A stretch of DNA of 64,000 bases from JAFEDN01 sp963697455. Its GTDB lineage: Bacteria; Pseudomonadota; Gammaproteobacteria; Coxiellales; Coxiellaceae. Every line of letters begins with the position of its first letter. Positions within the stretch are counted from its first letter, which is position 1. Shown here in pieces: positions 47,236 through 57,576 of this stretch. Location of the stretch: contig CAVOOI010000007.1 of assembly GCA_963697455.1 (NCBI GenBank), forward strand, positions 350,969 to 414,968. The letters run 5' to 3'. A program made the translations under genes and the position numbers. The notes beneath the pieces were generated by a model. It was not told the DNA's origin and made no database searches. It worked only from the letters and a program-made list of their open reading frames with translations.

Positions 47236-48843
47236 CTACATTCTGAAAACACCAAAATCAGTTTTACCGATAGGCGCATTTAAGGCGGCGGAAATGCACA
47301 GGCCTAATACTCGGCGCGTATCCAGCGGACTAATGACGCCATCGTCCCATAGGTGAGCGCTGGCATAATATGCGTTGCCTTGGGTTTCATATTGGATGCG
47401 AATGGCTTCTTTAAATGCGATCTGCTCGGCTTCAGGCCAGGATTTTTTTTGACGTTTTAATTGTTCTGCTTTTACCTGGGCTAATACTCGCGCCGCTTGT
47501 TCACCGCCCATGACGCTGATTTTAGCATTCGGCCAAGCGAATAAAAATCGTGGCTGAAAAGCGCGTCCGCACATAGCATAATTGCCTGCGCCATAACTGC
47601 CACCAATAATCACGGTAAATTTAGGAATATTCGCGCAAGCCACAGCAGTCACCATCTTGGCGCCATGCTTGGCAATGCCTTCGTTTTCATATTTTTTGCC
47701 CACCATAAAGCCGGTAATATTCTGTAAAAAAATGAGTGGGATCTTGCGTTGGCAACAGAGCTCTACAAAATGAGCGCCTTTTAATGCGGATTCTGAAAAT
47801 AACATGCCATTATTGGCGATAATGCCTACCGGATAACCCTATAAATGAGCAAAACCACAGACTAGAGTGGGTGCATATAATGCTTTAAATTCATCGAAAT
47901 CGGAATCGTCGACTAAGCGGGCAATAATTTCATGTACATCGTATGGTTTACGGGCATCGGCATTAATGATGCCCAGCAGTTCTTCTGGATCATATGCAGG
48001 CTCTTTAACCGGTCGGGAAACAACCCCTAGAATCTTGCGCCGATTCAAATTCATCACGATCCGTCGCGCAATTTGTAATGCATGCTGATCGTCATTAGCA
48101 TAATGATCAGCTACCCCGGAGATCCGGCAATGCACATCTGCACCGCCCAATTCTTCAGCGCTGACTTCTTCACCAGTCGCCGCTTTGACTAAGGGTGGCC
48201 CTCCCAGAAAAATAGTGGCTTGATTTTTTACCATAATGGATTCATCAGCCATAGCCGGTACATAAGCTCCACCGGCGGTGCAAGACCCCATTACCACCGC
48301 AATTTGCGGAATATTTTGCGCAGATAAACGCGCTTGATTATAAAAAATTCTGCCAAAATGTTCGCGATCCGGAAATACTTCATCTTGTTTGGGAAGATAG
48401 GCTCCGCCTGAATCAACTAAGTATAAACAAGGTAAATGATTTTCTGCGGCAATTTCTTGCGCGCGCAAATGTTTTTTCACCGTTATCGGATAGTAAGTGC
48501 CGCCTTTGACCGTGGCATCATTGGCAACGATCATGCATTCTTGTCCGGCGATTTGGCCAATGCCAGTAATGAGGCTACCTGCGGGAACCTCGTCCTCATA
48601 TAGTTGATTGCCCGCCAACGCTGACAATTCTAAAAAAGGGGAGAAGGGGTCGAGTAGTTGATTAACTCTATCCCTCACTAATAATTTACCTTGCTCCAAG
48701 TGCCTTAAGCGGGCTGACTCAGGGCCGCCGTTTTGAATGTGCGCAAGCTTATCGGTTAATGCCTGCACTTGCTGTTGCATCACGGTTTGGTTGTTTTTAA
48801 ATAATTCGTCTTCCGAATTAATTTGCGAAAAAATTTTAGGCAT
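47236..48843 (-). pseudogene. mccB: Methylcrotonoyl-CoA carboxylase carboxyltransferase subunit, in-frame amber stop
   Basis: Carboxyltransferase half of the leucine-pathway enzyme, about 535 residues. N-terminal part (47839-48843) has RERVNQLLDPFSPFLELS-like sequence, VVMGSCTAGGAYVPAMADE and GGPPLVKAATGEEVSAEELGGAD. The C-terminal part (47236-47805) has FLQNITGFMVGKKYE, KMVTAVACANIPKFTVIIGGSYGAGNYAMCGRAF and the normal end. Both are in the same frame, separated only by a TAG at 47839-47841 between AHL and GYPVGIIANNG, where homologues carry an aromatic or His residue. One substitution therefore truncates the enzyme, unless the codon is suppressed or misread. Confidence 0.9.
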
Positions 48844-48914
48844 ATTAACCTCTTTTTCATAAGTTCAGGGGGAGTAAACCTGCAAACGCAGAAATCCACA
48901 AGTGGTTTACTCCG

Positions 48915-50099
48915 CTACACTTCAATCGCCATTGCGGTGGCTTCTCCGCCGCCTATGCATAATGCGGCGACGCCACGTTTTAATTGCCGTTCACGTAAAG
49001 CGTGAATTAAAGTGACCAAAATTCTAGCGCCTGAAGCGCCAATCGGATGGCCCAGAATACAAGCGCCGCCGTTGACATTGAGCCGTTCATGATTGAGATT
49101 TAATTCTTTCATCGCTACCAAAGCAACCACTGCAAAAGCTTCATTTATCTCAAACAAATCGACTTCGCTAATTTTCCAATGAATTTTTTTCAGTAAGCCA
49201 TCGATTGCGCTGATCGGGGCGGTAGTAAACCAAGCCGGTTCATGCGCATAGCTGTGATGCCCGATAATCGTTGCTAACGGTTTTAATCCGAGTTTTTTAG
49301 CATGAGATTCTGTGGTTAAAAATAGGATAGCAGCGCCGTCTGCAATTGAACTGGCATTAGCGGCAGTAATTGTCCCATCCGCCTGAAATACCGGCGGTAA
49401 TTTAGTTATTTTTTCCGGATTAATGGAAAACGGCCCTTCATCGGTGCTGATTATTTCGGGTGGCTGCTTTTTCTTAGTTACTTGCACCGGCGCTATCTCT
49501 GCGTTAAACCAGCCGGCTTCGATAGCATGACGAGCTCTCTCTACAGACGCCAGGGCAAAGGCATCTTGCTCAGCACGGCTAATGTTATACTTTTGTGCGC
49601 ATTTTTCTGCAAAATATCCCATATGCCGGCCTTTCTCGTAAGCATCTTCCAGGCCGTCCAGCAGCATGTGATCATAAATAGTTTGGTGACCGATCCGGTA
49701 TCCCTGGCGAGCGCCTGGCAGCAAATAGGGGGCTAGGCTCATGTTTTCCATGCCGCCAGTGACCATTAAACGGTGGCTTCCTGCGCGCAGCGCATCATGT
49801 CCCATCATGACAGTTTGCATACCGGAGCCGCACATTTTATTTACGGTAGTACAAGGAGTATGGGTGGATAGCCCCGCGCCTAATGCCGCCTGTCTAGCGG
49901 GGGCTTGGCCAATTCCTGCGGGTAGTACGCAACCCAGATAAACGCTGTCGATTTCCTGAATGGGTAGGGCGGTTTGTTGAATTGCGCTAGTGATGGCGGC
50001 GGCGGCCAATTGAGGCGCGGGCGTATTCACGAACACGCCATTAAAATTGCCGTTAGGGGTGCGTTTGGCGGCAATAACTACAATTTTCTCTTGAGTCAT
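48915..50099 (-). CDS. Acetyl-CoA C-acetyltransferase (thiolase)
   Basis: Interconverts two acetyl-CoA and acetoacetyl-CoA. 394 residues. The catalytic residues are visible: Cys90 in VNKMCGSGMQ, His in GHPIGASGARI, and the final Cys in LCIGGGEATAM. In the leucine-degradation setting it would cleave the acetoacetyl-CoA derived from the pathway. It lies between ivd (31 bp upstream) and mccB in one operon. No hydroxymethylglutaryl-CoA lyase or methylglutaconyl-CoA hydratase is seen in the window. Confidence 0.93.
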   Translation of the reverse strand: MTQEKIVVIAAKRTPNGNFNGVFVNTPAPQLAAAAITSAIQQTALPIQEIDSVYLGCVLPAGIGQAPARQAALGAGLSTHTPCTTVNKMCGSGMQTVMMGHDALRAGSHRLMVTGGMENMSLAPYLLPGARQGYRIGHQTIYDHMLLDGLEDAYEKGRHMGYFAEKCAQKYNISRAEQDAFALASVERARHAIEAGWFNAEIAPVQVTKKKQPPEIISTDEGPFSINPEKITKLPPVFQADGTITAANASSIADGAAILFLTTESHAKKLGLKPLATIIGHHSYAHEPAWFTTAPISAIDGLLKKIHWKISEVDLFEINEAFAVVALVAMKELNLNHERLNVNGGACILGHPIGASGARILVTLIHALRERQLKRGVAALCIGGGEATAMAIEV

Positions 50100-50130
50100 A
50101 AATAAAACCTCTTAAATAAAGATGATGGCT

Positions 50131-51354
50131 TTACGCGGTTTCTTTAAATAATTCGCGGCCGATTATTAGACGGCGAATTTCGGAGGTGCCGGCGCCGATT
50201 TCATACAGCTTGGCATCGCGTAGTAACCGTCCAGCCGGAAACTCATTGACGTATCCGTTTCCGCCTAAACATTGAATAGCTTGCAAGGCCATCTGCGTAG
50301 CGCGTTCGGAAACATATAAAATTACTCCGGCGGCGTCCTTGGTGGTAATCCGCCCCTCGTCACAAGCATGCGCTACTGAATATAGATAGGCTCGAGAAGC
50401 GCTCAGGGTGGTATACATATCAGCAATTTTGCCTTGCATTAACTGAAATTCCCCAATCGCTCGATTAAATTGTTTGCGCTCATGAATATAAGGTAACACC
50501 AGGTCCATACACGCTTGCATGATTCCAACGGGCCCAGCAGCTAAAACGACACGTTCATAGTCTAGTCCACTCATTAATACATGGGTTCCTTCGTTTAATT
50601 TTCCCAGTATCTGCTTAGCGGGAATAGGGCAGTTGTTAAAAACTAATTCACAAGTGTCGGATCCGCGCATACCTAATTTATCAAGTTTTTGAGCTGTGCT
50701 GAATCCCGGAGTATTATTTTCGACAATGAAAGCGGTGACGCCACGTGATCCTGCTTGTAAATTAGTTTTAGCATACACGATGATCACTTCAGCTTCCGGA
50801 CCATTCGTAATCCACATTTTGGAGCCATTGAGAATAAATACCTCTTCCTGGCGATCAGCTCGTAAACTCATACTCATTACGTCCGAGCCGGACCCACTTT
50901 CGCTCATAGCTAACGCGCCAACATGTTCGCCGCTGACTAGTTTAGGAAGATATTGTTGTTTTTGCTCCGGTGTACCGAAACGATGCAACTGATTAACACA
51001 GAGGTTGGAATGAGCGCCATAGCTGAGTCCTACCGAACCTGAAGCGCGGCTGATTTCTTCCATGGCAATGACATGCTCCAGATAACCCATCCCGCTGCCG
51101 CCGTAATTTTCAGCAACAGTGATACCCAGCAACCCCATTTGACCTAATTTTGGCCAAAGTTCGCGAGGAAACCGGTTAGATTGGTCGATAAGATGTGCTT
51201 TAGGTGCTATTTCACGGCGTGCAAATTGATATACACTATCCCGGAGGATTTGAGCCGTATCATTAAGTTGCAAACTTGTCCCTTGAACCATATTTATGAT
51301 CCCCATTACGCTAAAATCAGGCTGAAGAGATCGTACCTGAATGGGGTTTGACAA
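50131..51354 (-). CDS. ivd: Isovaleryl-CoA dehydrogenase
   Basis: FAD enzyme oxidising isovaleryl-CoA to 3-methylcrotonyl-CoA, third step of leucine breakdown. 407 residues. The isovaleryl-specific region GLSYGAHSNLCVNQL, FAD/substrate loops AMSESGSGSDVMSM and WITNGPEA, LDYERVVLAAGPVG with the catalytic-Glu region, and QCLGGNGYVNEFPAGRLLRDAKLYEIGAGTSEI are all present. First gene of the ivd-thiolase-mccB-mccA operon. The N-terminus carries about 20 extra residues, so the ATG at 51291 is an alternative start. Confidence 0.93.
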   Translation of the reverse strand: MSNPIQVRSLQPDFSVMGIINMVQGTSLQLNDTAQILRDSVYQFARREIAPKAHLIDQSNRFPRELWPKLGQMGLLGITVAENYGGSGMGYLEHVIAMEEISRASGSVGLSYGAHSNLCVNQLHRFGTPEQKQQYLPKLVSGEHVGALAMSESGSGSDVMSMSLRADRQEEVFILNGSKMWITNGPEAEVIIVYAKTNLQAGSRGVTAFIVENNTPGFSTAQKLDKLGMRGSDTCELVFNNCPIPAKQILGKLNEGTHVLMSGLDYERVVLAAGPVGIMQACMDLVLPYIHERKQFNRAIGEFQLMQGKIADMYTTLSASRAYLYSVAHACDEGRITTKDAAGVILYVSERATQMALQAIQCLGGNGYVNEFPAGRLLRDAKLYEIGAGTSEIRRLIIGRELFKETA

Positions 51355-51402
51355 GCAACCAGAGAAGGGATAACTTCTAGGCAGGCTCTAGGAGGGAATG
51401 AA

Positions 51403-52098
51403 ATGAGTGATATCAATTTGCCAGCTAAAAACTGGATCTATAATCTGAGCGATTATCAGCAAATTTTTGCTTTAACCGATCAAGATCTCCAGAAAAAGAC
51501 CCTGGATTTTGCCAGTGGAATTTCCAGCGTCAATGCGGAGTTGTATGCGCAGGGACAGACCATAGTTAGCGTAGATCCTAATTACCGTTTATCTCCTAAG
51601 GATATGCAAGTGCAAGCGCGGCAAATATTGCAGGATAATATTACTTACTTACGTCAACATCTGGATAGTTTACCGGCTCCACATGCAGCATTTGCTGATA
51701 CACTGATTGTGCAATGGCGGCATAGCACCGAACAATTTATAGCTGACTATGAATTGGGTAAAAAGCAAGGACGTTACCTGACTATAGATTACTCTCCATT
51801 TACTAAATTAGATCAAACATTTGAATTATTACTCTGCACGGATTTTCTGTTTAACTCAACCCAATCTCTTAAGTCCTCTTCACAAGATATCATGAACGAA
51901 CTGTGTAAATTAGCAGTGGAAGTGCGGATTTTTCCTTTACCCGAAGTTAAAACTACGGTAGCAGCTGAGCTGGGACCGATTATGCTGGCTTTGCAGAATC
52001 GTAACTTTGGAGTAGAAATCCGTGCGGTTAACTACCCGATGCGTAAAGACGCTAATGCTATTCTGCGGGTATGGGCTAAAGAATGTGAGGTTATATGA
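51403..52098 (+). CDS. Putative SAM-dependent methyltransferase-like protein
   Basis: 231 residues with a strong AGGAGGG ribosome site before the ATG. The motif LDFASGISSVNAEL (35-48) followed by VSVDPNYRL resembles the SAM-binding loop and acidic strand end of class I methyltransferases, but the glycines are fewer than usual, so the assignment is tentative. The C-terminal VEVRIFPLPEV and ILRVWAKECEV fit the last strands of that fold. Located divergently from ivd and 16 bp before pyrD, probably in one transcript with pyrD and acs. Confidence 0.6.
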   Translation: MSDINLPAKNWIYNLSDYQQIFALTDQDLQKKTLDFASGISSVNAELYAQGQTIVSVDPNYRLSPKDMQVQARQILQDNITYLRQHLDSLPAPHAAFADTLIVQWRHSTEQFIADYELGKKQGRYLTIDYSPFTKLDQTFELLLCTDFLFNSTQSLKSSSQDIMNELCKLAVEVRIFPLPEVKTTVAAELGPIMLALQNRNFGVEIRAVNYPMRKDANAILRVWAKECEVI

Positions 52099-52114
52099 CG
52101 AGTAAAGTATAACT

Positions 52115-53122
52115 ATGTGGTATCCATTAATCCGAAAACTATTATTTCAATTCGATGCGGAAAAATCGCATTATTTGGCCTTAAGACTGCAAAAAATGAG
52201 TTCGCCGCTCTGGTTAGTGCGACGGCGCTTGGCGGAGTTTCCGCAGCGTCCAGTTAAACTATTCGGTTTAACTTTCCCTAATCCAGTGGGTTTAGCCGCG
52301 GGTTTTGATAAGAACGGCGATTATATAGAAACTTTGCAGGGTTTAGGATTTGGTTTTGTCGAGGTGGGTACGGTTACACCTAAACCGCAAATTGGCAATC
52401 TTAAACCTAGATTATTCCGCATAGCTGACGCTCAAGCCATTATTAATCGTATGGGGTTTAATAATTTCGGGGTAGATTATTTAGTCGAAAAACTTAAGCA
52501 ACGGCGGTTGCCGGGAATCATCGGCGCAAATATTGGCAAAAATTCAACTACGCCATTGGAAAACGCGGCGGAAGATTACGATTATTGTTTACGTAAAGTT
52601 TATCCACATGTGGATTATGTGGTTATCAATGTTTCTTCGCCAAATTCTCCCGGTTTGCGGCATTTACAATCTGCCTTTCATTTAAATAATTTACTGACCA
52701 CTCTAGATCAAACTCAAACTGAACTCAGGCAACAGCACTCAAAAATCCCGTTCTTAATTAAAATTGATCCGGATTTGAGCGAGGCGGCCCTGGGAGAATT
52801 GGTGGAAGTCATTTTGAAGCATTCAGTCGACGGAATTATTGCTACTAACACGACCATTAACCATCGTTTAGTAGCACACCTGCCTCACGGCCATGAGCAG
52901 GGCGGTTTAAGTGGTGAGCCGCTGTTTCTCCCATCGACACAAGTATTGCAAAAACTCGCGGAATTGCTAGCTGATAAACTGCCGATTATCGCTTGTGGCG
53001 GCATATTATCTCCCGAAGATGCTTTAGAAAAAATATCCGCAGGGGCCAGTTTAGTGCAGGTTTACACGGGACTTATTTATCAAGGCCCAGGTCTAATTCG
53101 TAATATTGTAGAGCATTTATGA
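52115..53122 (+). CDS. pyrD: Dihydroorotate dehydrogenase (quinone), class 2
   Basis: Membrane-associated FMN enzyme oxidising dihydroorotate to orotate in pyrimidine synthesis, passing electrons to quinone. 335 residues. The N-terminal amphipathic region typical of class 2 (YPLIRKLLFQFDAEKSHYLA), NPVGLAAGFDKNGD, NRMGFNNFG, the catalytic-Ser region INVSSPNSPGLR, and FMN-binding IIACGGILSPEDA and LVQVYTGLIYQGP are present. Its stop overlaps the start of acs by four bases. Confidence 0.96.
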   Translation: MWYPLIRKLLFQFDAEKSHYLALRLQKMSSPLWLVRRRLAEFPQRPVKLFGLTFPNPVGLAAGFDKNGDYIETLQGLGFGFVEVGTVTPKPQIGNLKPRLFRIADAQAIINRMGFNNFGVDYLVEKLKQRRLPGIIGANIGKNSTTPLENAAEDYDYCLRKVYPHVDYVVINVSSPNSPGLRHLQSAFHLNNLLTTLDQTQTELRQQHSKIPFLIKIDPDLSEAALGELVEVILKHSVDGIIATNTTINHRLVAHLPHGHEQGGLSGEPLFLPSTQVLQKLAELLADKLPIIACGGILSPEDALEKISAGASLVQVYTGLIYQGPGLIRNIVEHL

Positions 53123-55041
53123 GTGAATTAATTGATGCTCATTTATCCTCTTCAGCATGGGTTACTGCTGAAACCTACCATGCTATGTATGCTCGTTCGC
53201 TTGAAAATCCTATCCAATTTTGGGATGAGCAAGCCAGGCAATATTTGGATTGGTTTCAACCTTGGCAACAGGTAGTGGAAGGTGATCTGACTCATCCGCC
53301 GGTGCGTTGGTTTGTAGGCGGGAAACTAAATGCTTGTTATAATTGTCTAGACCGGCATTTGCCACAACGCGCAGATCAAACCGCGATTATTTGGGAAGGT
53401 GATCAACCGGAACAATCCCAGCGGATTTCTTACGGCGAATTATTTGCTGCCGTATGCCGCTTTGCTAATGTGTTAAAAACAACTGGCATTCAAAAAGGTG
53501 ATCGGGTTTGCATCTACTTACCGACTATTCCTGAAGCGGCTATTGCGATGTTAGCTTGCACACGGATTGGCGCGATCCACTCTGTCGTGTTTGGCGGTTT
53601 TTCCGCGGAAGCTTTGCAAAATCGTATTCAAAATGCCGATTGTAAAATGGTCATTACCGCCGACGCAACGGCTCGTGGCGGCAAAATTATTCCGTTAAAA
53701 GAAAATGTAGATAAAGCTCTGGAAGACTGTCCTAACGTGAAATCGGTGATCGTTATCGATCACATGCAGGTTAAGATTGATTGGCAGCCTGAGCGCGATA
53801 TCAATTACGCTACGGTTATGAGTCAGGCCAGCCTGGAATGTCCGCCCGAGGAATTATCGGCTACCGATCCACTTTTTATTCTTTACACTTCTGGCTCAAC
53901 TGGTAAACCTAAAGGCATTTTGCACGGATTGGGCGGTTATTTATTATATGTGACGATGACTTTTAAAATTGTGTTTAATTATCAGCCGGGAGATATTTTT
54001 TGGTGTACTGCTGATCTGGGATGGATTACCGGTCATTCTTACTTACTTTATGGCGCGTTGGCAAATGGCGCGACCACGCTGCTTTTTTCAGGCATACCGA
54101 CCTATCCGGATGCTTCCAGATTCTGGCAAATAATCGATAAATATCAGGTTAATATTTTTTATACAGCACCTACCGCCATTCGCGCACTGATGCGTTATGG
54201 CAATGCGCCGCTACAATCTACGCAGCGCACTAGTCTGAAATGTCTGGGCACTGTGGGAGAACCTATCAATCCCGAGGTATGGAGATGGTATTACGAAATG
54301 GTTGGCAAGCAGCGCTGCCCCATTGTGGATACTTGGTGGCAGACTGAGACTGGCGGAATTATGATTACACCATTGCCAGGTGCAACTAAGTTAGAACCCG
54401 GTGCGGCAAGCTGGCCTTTTTTTGGAGTGGATCCAGTTTTAGTCGACGATCAAGGTAAAATAGTTAACGGCGAAACGTCAGGAAATTTATTAATTGCCCG
54501 CCCATGGCCGGGCCAATTGCAAACTATTTATGGAGACCAAACTCGTTTTGAACAAGGGTATTTAGCGCCTAATCCGGGTTTTTATACTACGGGGGACGGA
54601 GCTAAACGAGATCAATATGGTTATTACTGGATTAGTGGACGGGTAGACGACGTTTTAAATATTTCTGGGCATCGAATTGGTACAGCCGAAATCGAAAGCG
54701 CGCTAGTCGCTCACCCCAAAGTAGCGGAAGCCGCTGTAGTAGGGTGTCCTCATGAGGTAAAAGGCCAAGCTGTGTATGCTTTTGTGACAGTTTTGGCGCA
54801 TATCACGCCCGACGCTGCCCTTCACCAAGAATTAGTCCAGTGTGTACGCGAGAAAATCGGTGGCCTGGCCACCCCGGAATACATCCAATGGGCGCCTGAA
54901 CTGCCAAAAACCCGTTCGGGTAAGATTATGCGCCGGTTATTACGTAAAATTGTTCATTCTGAAACCAGAAATTTAGGCGATATCTCCACCCTGGCCAACC
55001 CTGCAGTCATTCCTGATCTGATCAAAAATAATCAACTTTAA
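53119..55041 (+). CDS. acs: Acetyl-CoA synthetase
   Basis: Activates acetate to acetyl-CoA via acetyl-AMP. 640 residues, normal length. Motifs are YTSGSTGKPKGILHG (AMP-binding), TWWQTETGGIMITPLPG with the acetate-pocket tryptophan, YYWISGRVDDVLNISGHRIG (hinge), and TRSGKIMRR with the lysine that is acetylated to control such enzymes. It is translationally coupled to pyrD. With the leucine cluster next door it can feed carbon to acetyl-CoA. Confidence 0.94.
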   Translation: MSELIDAHLSSSAWVTAETYHAMYARSLENPIQFWDEQARQYLDWFQPWQQVVEGDLTHPPVRWFVGGKLNACYNCLDRHLPQRADQTAIIWEGDQPEQSQRISYGELFAAVCRFANVLKTTGIQKGDRVCIYLPTIPEAAIAMLACTRIGAIHSVVFGGFSAEALQNRIQNADCKMVITADATARGGKIIPLKENVDKALEDCPNVKSVIVIDHMQVKIDWQPERDINYATVMSQASLECPPEELSATDPLFILYTSGSTGKPKGILHGLGGYLLYVTMTFKIVFNYQPGDIFWCTADLGWITGHSYLLYGALANGATTLLFSGIPTYPDASRFWQIIDKYQVNIFYTAPTAIRALMRYGNAPLQSTQRTSLKCLGTVGEPINPEVWRWYYEMVGKQRCPIVDTWWQTETGGIMITPLPGATKLEPGAASWPFFGVDPVLVDDQGKIVNGETSGNLLIARPWPGQLQTIYGDQTRFEQGYLAPNPGFYTTGDGAKRDQYGYYWISGRVDDVLNISGHRIGTAEIESALVAHPKVAEAAVVGCPHEVKGQAVYAFVTVLAHITPDAALHQELVQCVREKIGGLATPEYIQWAPELPKTRSGKIMRRLLRKIVHSETRNLGDISTLANPAVIPDLIKNNQL

Positions 55042-55250
55042 AAAATAAAGTAAAAACAAAGGGTTATAAATAAATCCTCTTTACCAAAAATATTTCATAA
55101 AGTCAAGGAATATTTTTAGTTTATCGTCTACATTTAGCTGTGAGGTAACTACTCACTCCAAATAGCAGGCAAAAGTGGCCGTTCCCATCTACAGGGCGCG
55201 AGTAGTTGCGCTATGAGGATGAGCCAGTCTAATTACCAGGGAGGGCATAC
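55042..55250. promoter_or_regulatory. acs-clpA intergenic region
   Basis: The first 100 bases are AT-rich and probably hold the clpA promoter, though no confident -35/-10 pair stands out. A short hairpin GTGAG/CTCAC lies near 55140-55157. A GGAGG ribosome site sits seven bases before the clpA ATG. No clpS gene is present here, although it usually precedes clpA. Confidence 0.4.
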
Positions 55251-57479
55251 ATGTTTACCAAATCGCTTGAAACCACTCTGAATCAAGCATTCATGCAAGC
55301 TAGAGAAAAACGGCATGAGTTTATTACGGTAGAGCATTTATTATTTGCCTTACTAGATAATCCCGAAGTTAGTATTACCCTGACTGCTTGCGGCGCTAAT
55401 ATCGACCGGTTACGCGCAGGATTAGGAATTTTTATTGATGAAACCACTCCACATATCCCATTGAATGCACAACGTGATATTCAGCCAACGCTCAGTTTCC
55501 AACGCGTGTTACAACGCGCCATTTACCAGGTGCAAAGCACCGGCGGCCAGGAAATCAACGGCAATAACGCTTTAGTCGCATTGTTCGGTGAAACTGACAG
55601 TCAAGCCGTTTACTTCTTGAGTCAAGAAAACATCAGCCGGGTTGATGTTGTCAATTACACTACTCAAGGAATCGCCAAAAATCGCGATAATGAGAAAAAT
55701 CACTATTTGTCCGATATGAATACGGGCAATGGGGAATTAAATCTGAATCATGAAACCGTCGGCGAAGAAAACTTAATCGAAACTTATGCCATCAATTTGA
55801 ATGAATTAGCGATGGCAGGAAAATTAAATCCGGTCATTGGCAGAGAACCCGAATTAGAACGCAGTTTGCAGATTTTATGCCGCCGCAGTAAAAATAACCC
55901 ATTATTTGTAGGGGAAGCCGGCGTGGGAAAAACTGCGATTGCCGAAGGTTTAGCGCAACGAATTGTCAATGGAGAAGTACCCAACATCTTAACTTACGCA
56001 ACCGTTTATTCATTAGATTTAGGCATGTTATTAGCTGGGACAAAATATCGCGGTGATTTTGAGAAACGCTTTAAGGCGGTGTTAAAAGCTTTAAGCCGTC
56101 AAACTGGCGCAATCGTTTTTATCGACGAAATTCATAATCTCGTTGGCGCAGGCTCAGCTACCGGCGGCACCATGGATGCCTCCAATTTAATTAAACCACT
56201 ACTCAGTTCCGGCGAATTACGCTGCATGGGTGCAACTACTTATGAGGAATACCGGAATTTTTTTTCGAAAGACCATGCTTTACTGCGCCGCTTTCAAAAA
56301 ATTGATATCAGTGAAACGACGGCAGAGCAAACCATTAAAATTCTCCAGGGATTGAAATCACGATTTGAGAAATATCATCAAATTCAATATACCGAAGCCG
56401 CATTAAACCGGGCAGTGGAATTATCCGAGCGCTATATGCCAGACCGGCGCCTTCCCGATAAAGCTATTGACGTCATCGACGAAGCCGGGGCTTTTCAACG
56501 GCTACAAACTCCTAGCAAACAGCAGAAATTGATTGACCTGTCTCAAATTGAAGAGATCGTTGCCAAGATGGCCAATATTCCCATTAACCACCTGAGCAAT
56601 TCGGATAAACGGCAATTAAAAAATCTGCCTATTCGGTTAAAGCGCTCGGTATTTGGGCAAGATAAAGCGATTGAATTGCTCAGCAGCGCGATCAAATTAT
56701 CACGTTCTGGGCTAAGGGATTTAAATAAGCCAATGGGATCATTTCTCTTGACCGGACCAACCGGAGTTGGCAAAACTGAACTTACCCGGCAATTAGCTAA
56801 AGAATTGGGAATTAGTTTGATTCGTTTTGATATGTCGGAATATATGGAACGGCATGCAGTATCTCGATTAATTGGTGCGCCGCCCGGATACGTTGGCTAT
56901 GATCAAGGCGGTTTGCTGACGGAATCGGTTATTAAACAGCCGTATGCAGTATTATTGCTGGATGAAATTGAGAAAGCCCATCCGGACATGTTTAACATCT
57001 TATTGCAAGTGATGGATTATGGGCATTTAACTGATAATAATGGTCGAAAAGCTGATTTTCGCCATGTGGTTTTAATCATGACTACCAACGTGGGAGCCCA
57101 CCGGCTTGAGCGGCAGAGTATCGGATTTCTTGAGCAAAATGCGGCTGAAGATACACTCGAAGAAATCAAGCAACTATTTTCTCCTGAATTCCGCAACCGT
57201 TTAGATTCCGTTATTCCATTCCGCTATTTAGAGCCGGAAATGATTTTAAAAATTGTGGAGAAAAATATTAAGCAATTACGTAAACAACTACTCCATAAAA
57301 ATGTCACGCTGACTATTAATAATAGTGCTAAACAATGGCTCGCAAAAGAAGGCTATGATCGAGTAATGGGTGCACGGCCGATGGAACGATTGATTGAAGA
57401 AAGCTTGAAAAAACCATTAGCAGAAGAATTACTCTTCGGCCATTCTCAGCGGAAGGGGGTGAGGTGCGAATTAGCGTAG
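55251..57479 (+). CDS. clpA: ATP-dependent Clp protease ATP-binding subunit ClpA (C-terminal frameshift)
   Basis: Unfoldase that feeds substrates to ClpP. 742 residues: N-domain repeats (1-145), first AAA module with GEAGVGKT and VFIDEIHNLVGAG, second with GPTGVGKTELT and LLLDEIEKAHPD, then the C-terminal ClpB_D2-small domain (YDRVMGARPMERLI). The end ...GHSQRKGVRCELA is off-family. A one-base shift in the AAGGGGG run near 57455 would restore GGEVRISVENGRLQIQI and a stop at 57568. The core is intact and could work. The change may be a homopolymer error. Convergent with infA. Confidence 0.93.
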   Translation: MFTKSLETTLNQAFMQAREKRHEFITVEHLLFALLDNPEVSITLTACGANIDRLRAGLGIFIDETTPHIPLNAQRDIQPTLSFQRVLQRAIYQVQSTGGQEINGNNALVALFGETDSQAVYFLSQENISRVDVVNYTTQGIAKNRDNEKNHYLSDMNTGNGELNLNHETVGEENLIETYAINLNELAMAGKLNPVIGREPELERSLQILCRRSKNNPLFVGEAGVGKTAIAEGLAQRIVNGEVPNILTYATVYSLDLGMLLAGTKYRGDFEKRFKAVLKALSRQTGAIVFIDEIHNLVGAGSATGGTMDASNLIKPLLSSGELRCMGATTYEEYRNFFSKDHALLRRFQKIDISETTAEQTIKILQGLKSRFEKYHQIQYTEAALNRAVELSERYMPDRRLPDKAIDVIDEAGAFQRLQTPSKQQKLIDLSQIEEIVAKMANIPINHLSNSDKRQLKNLPIRLKRSVFGQDKAIELLSSAIKLSRSGLRDLNKPMGSFLLTGPTGVGKTELTRQLAKELGISLIRFDMSEYMERHAVSRLIGAPPGYVGYDQGGLLTESVIKQPYAVLLLDEIEKAHPDMFNILLQVMDYGHLTDNNGRKADFRHVVLIMTTNVGAHRLERQSIGFLEQNAAEDTLEEIKQLFSPEFRNRLDSVIPFRYLEPEMILKIVEKNIKQLRKQLLHKNVTLTINNSAKQWLAKEGYDRVMGARPMERLIEESLKKPLAEELLFGHSQRKGVRCELA

Positions 57480-57576
57480 AAAATGGCCGCTTACAAATTC
57501 AAATAATTAATCAGTCCGAATTGACGACTCAGCAAACCCCGGCCATTACTGACCACTTAACTGACTAATTATGAAG

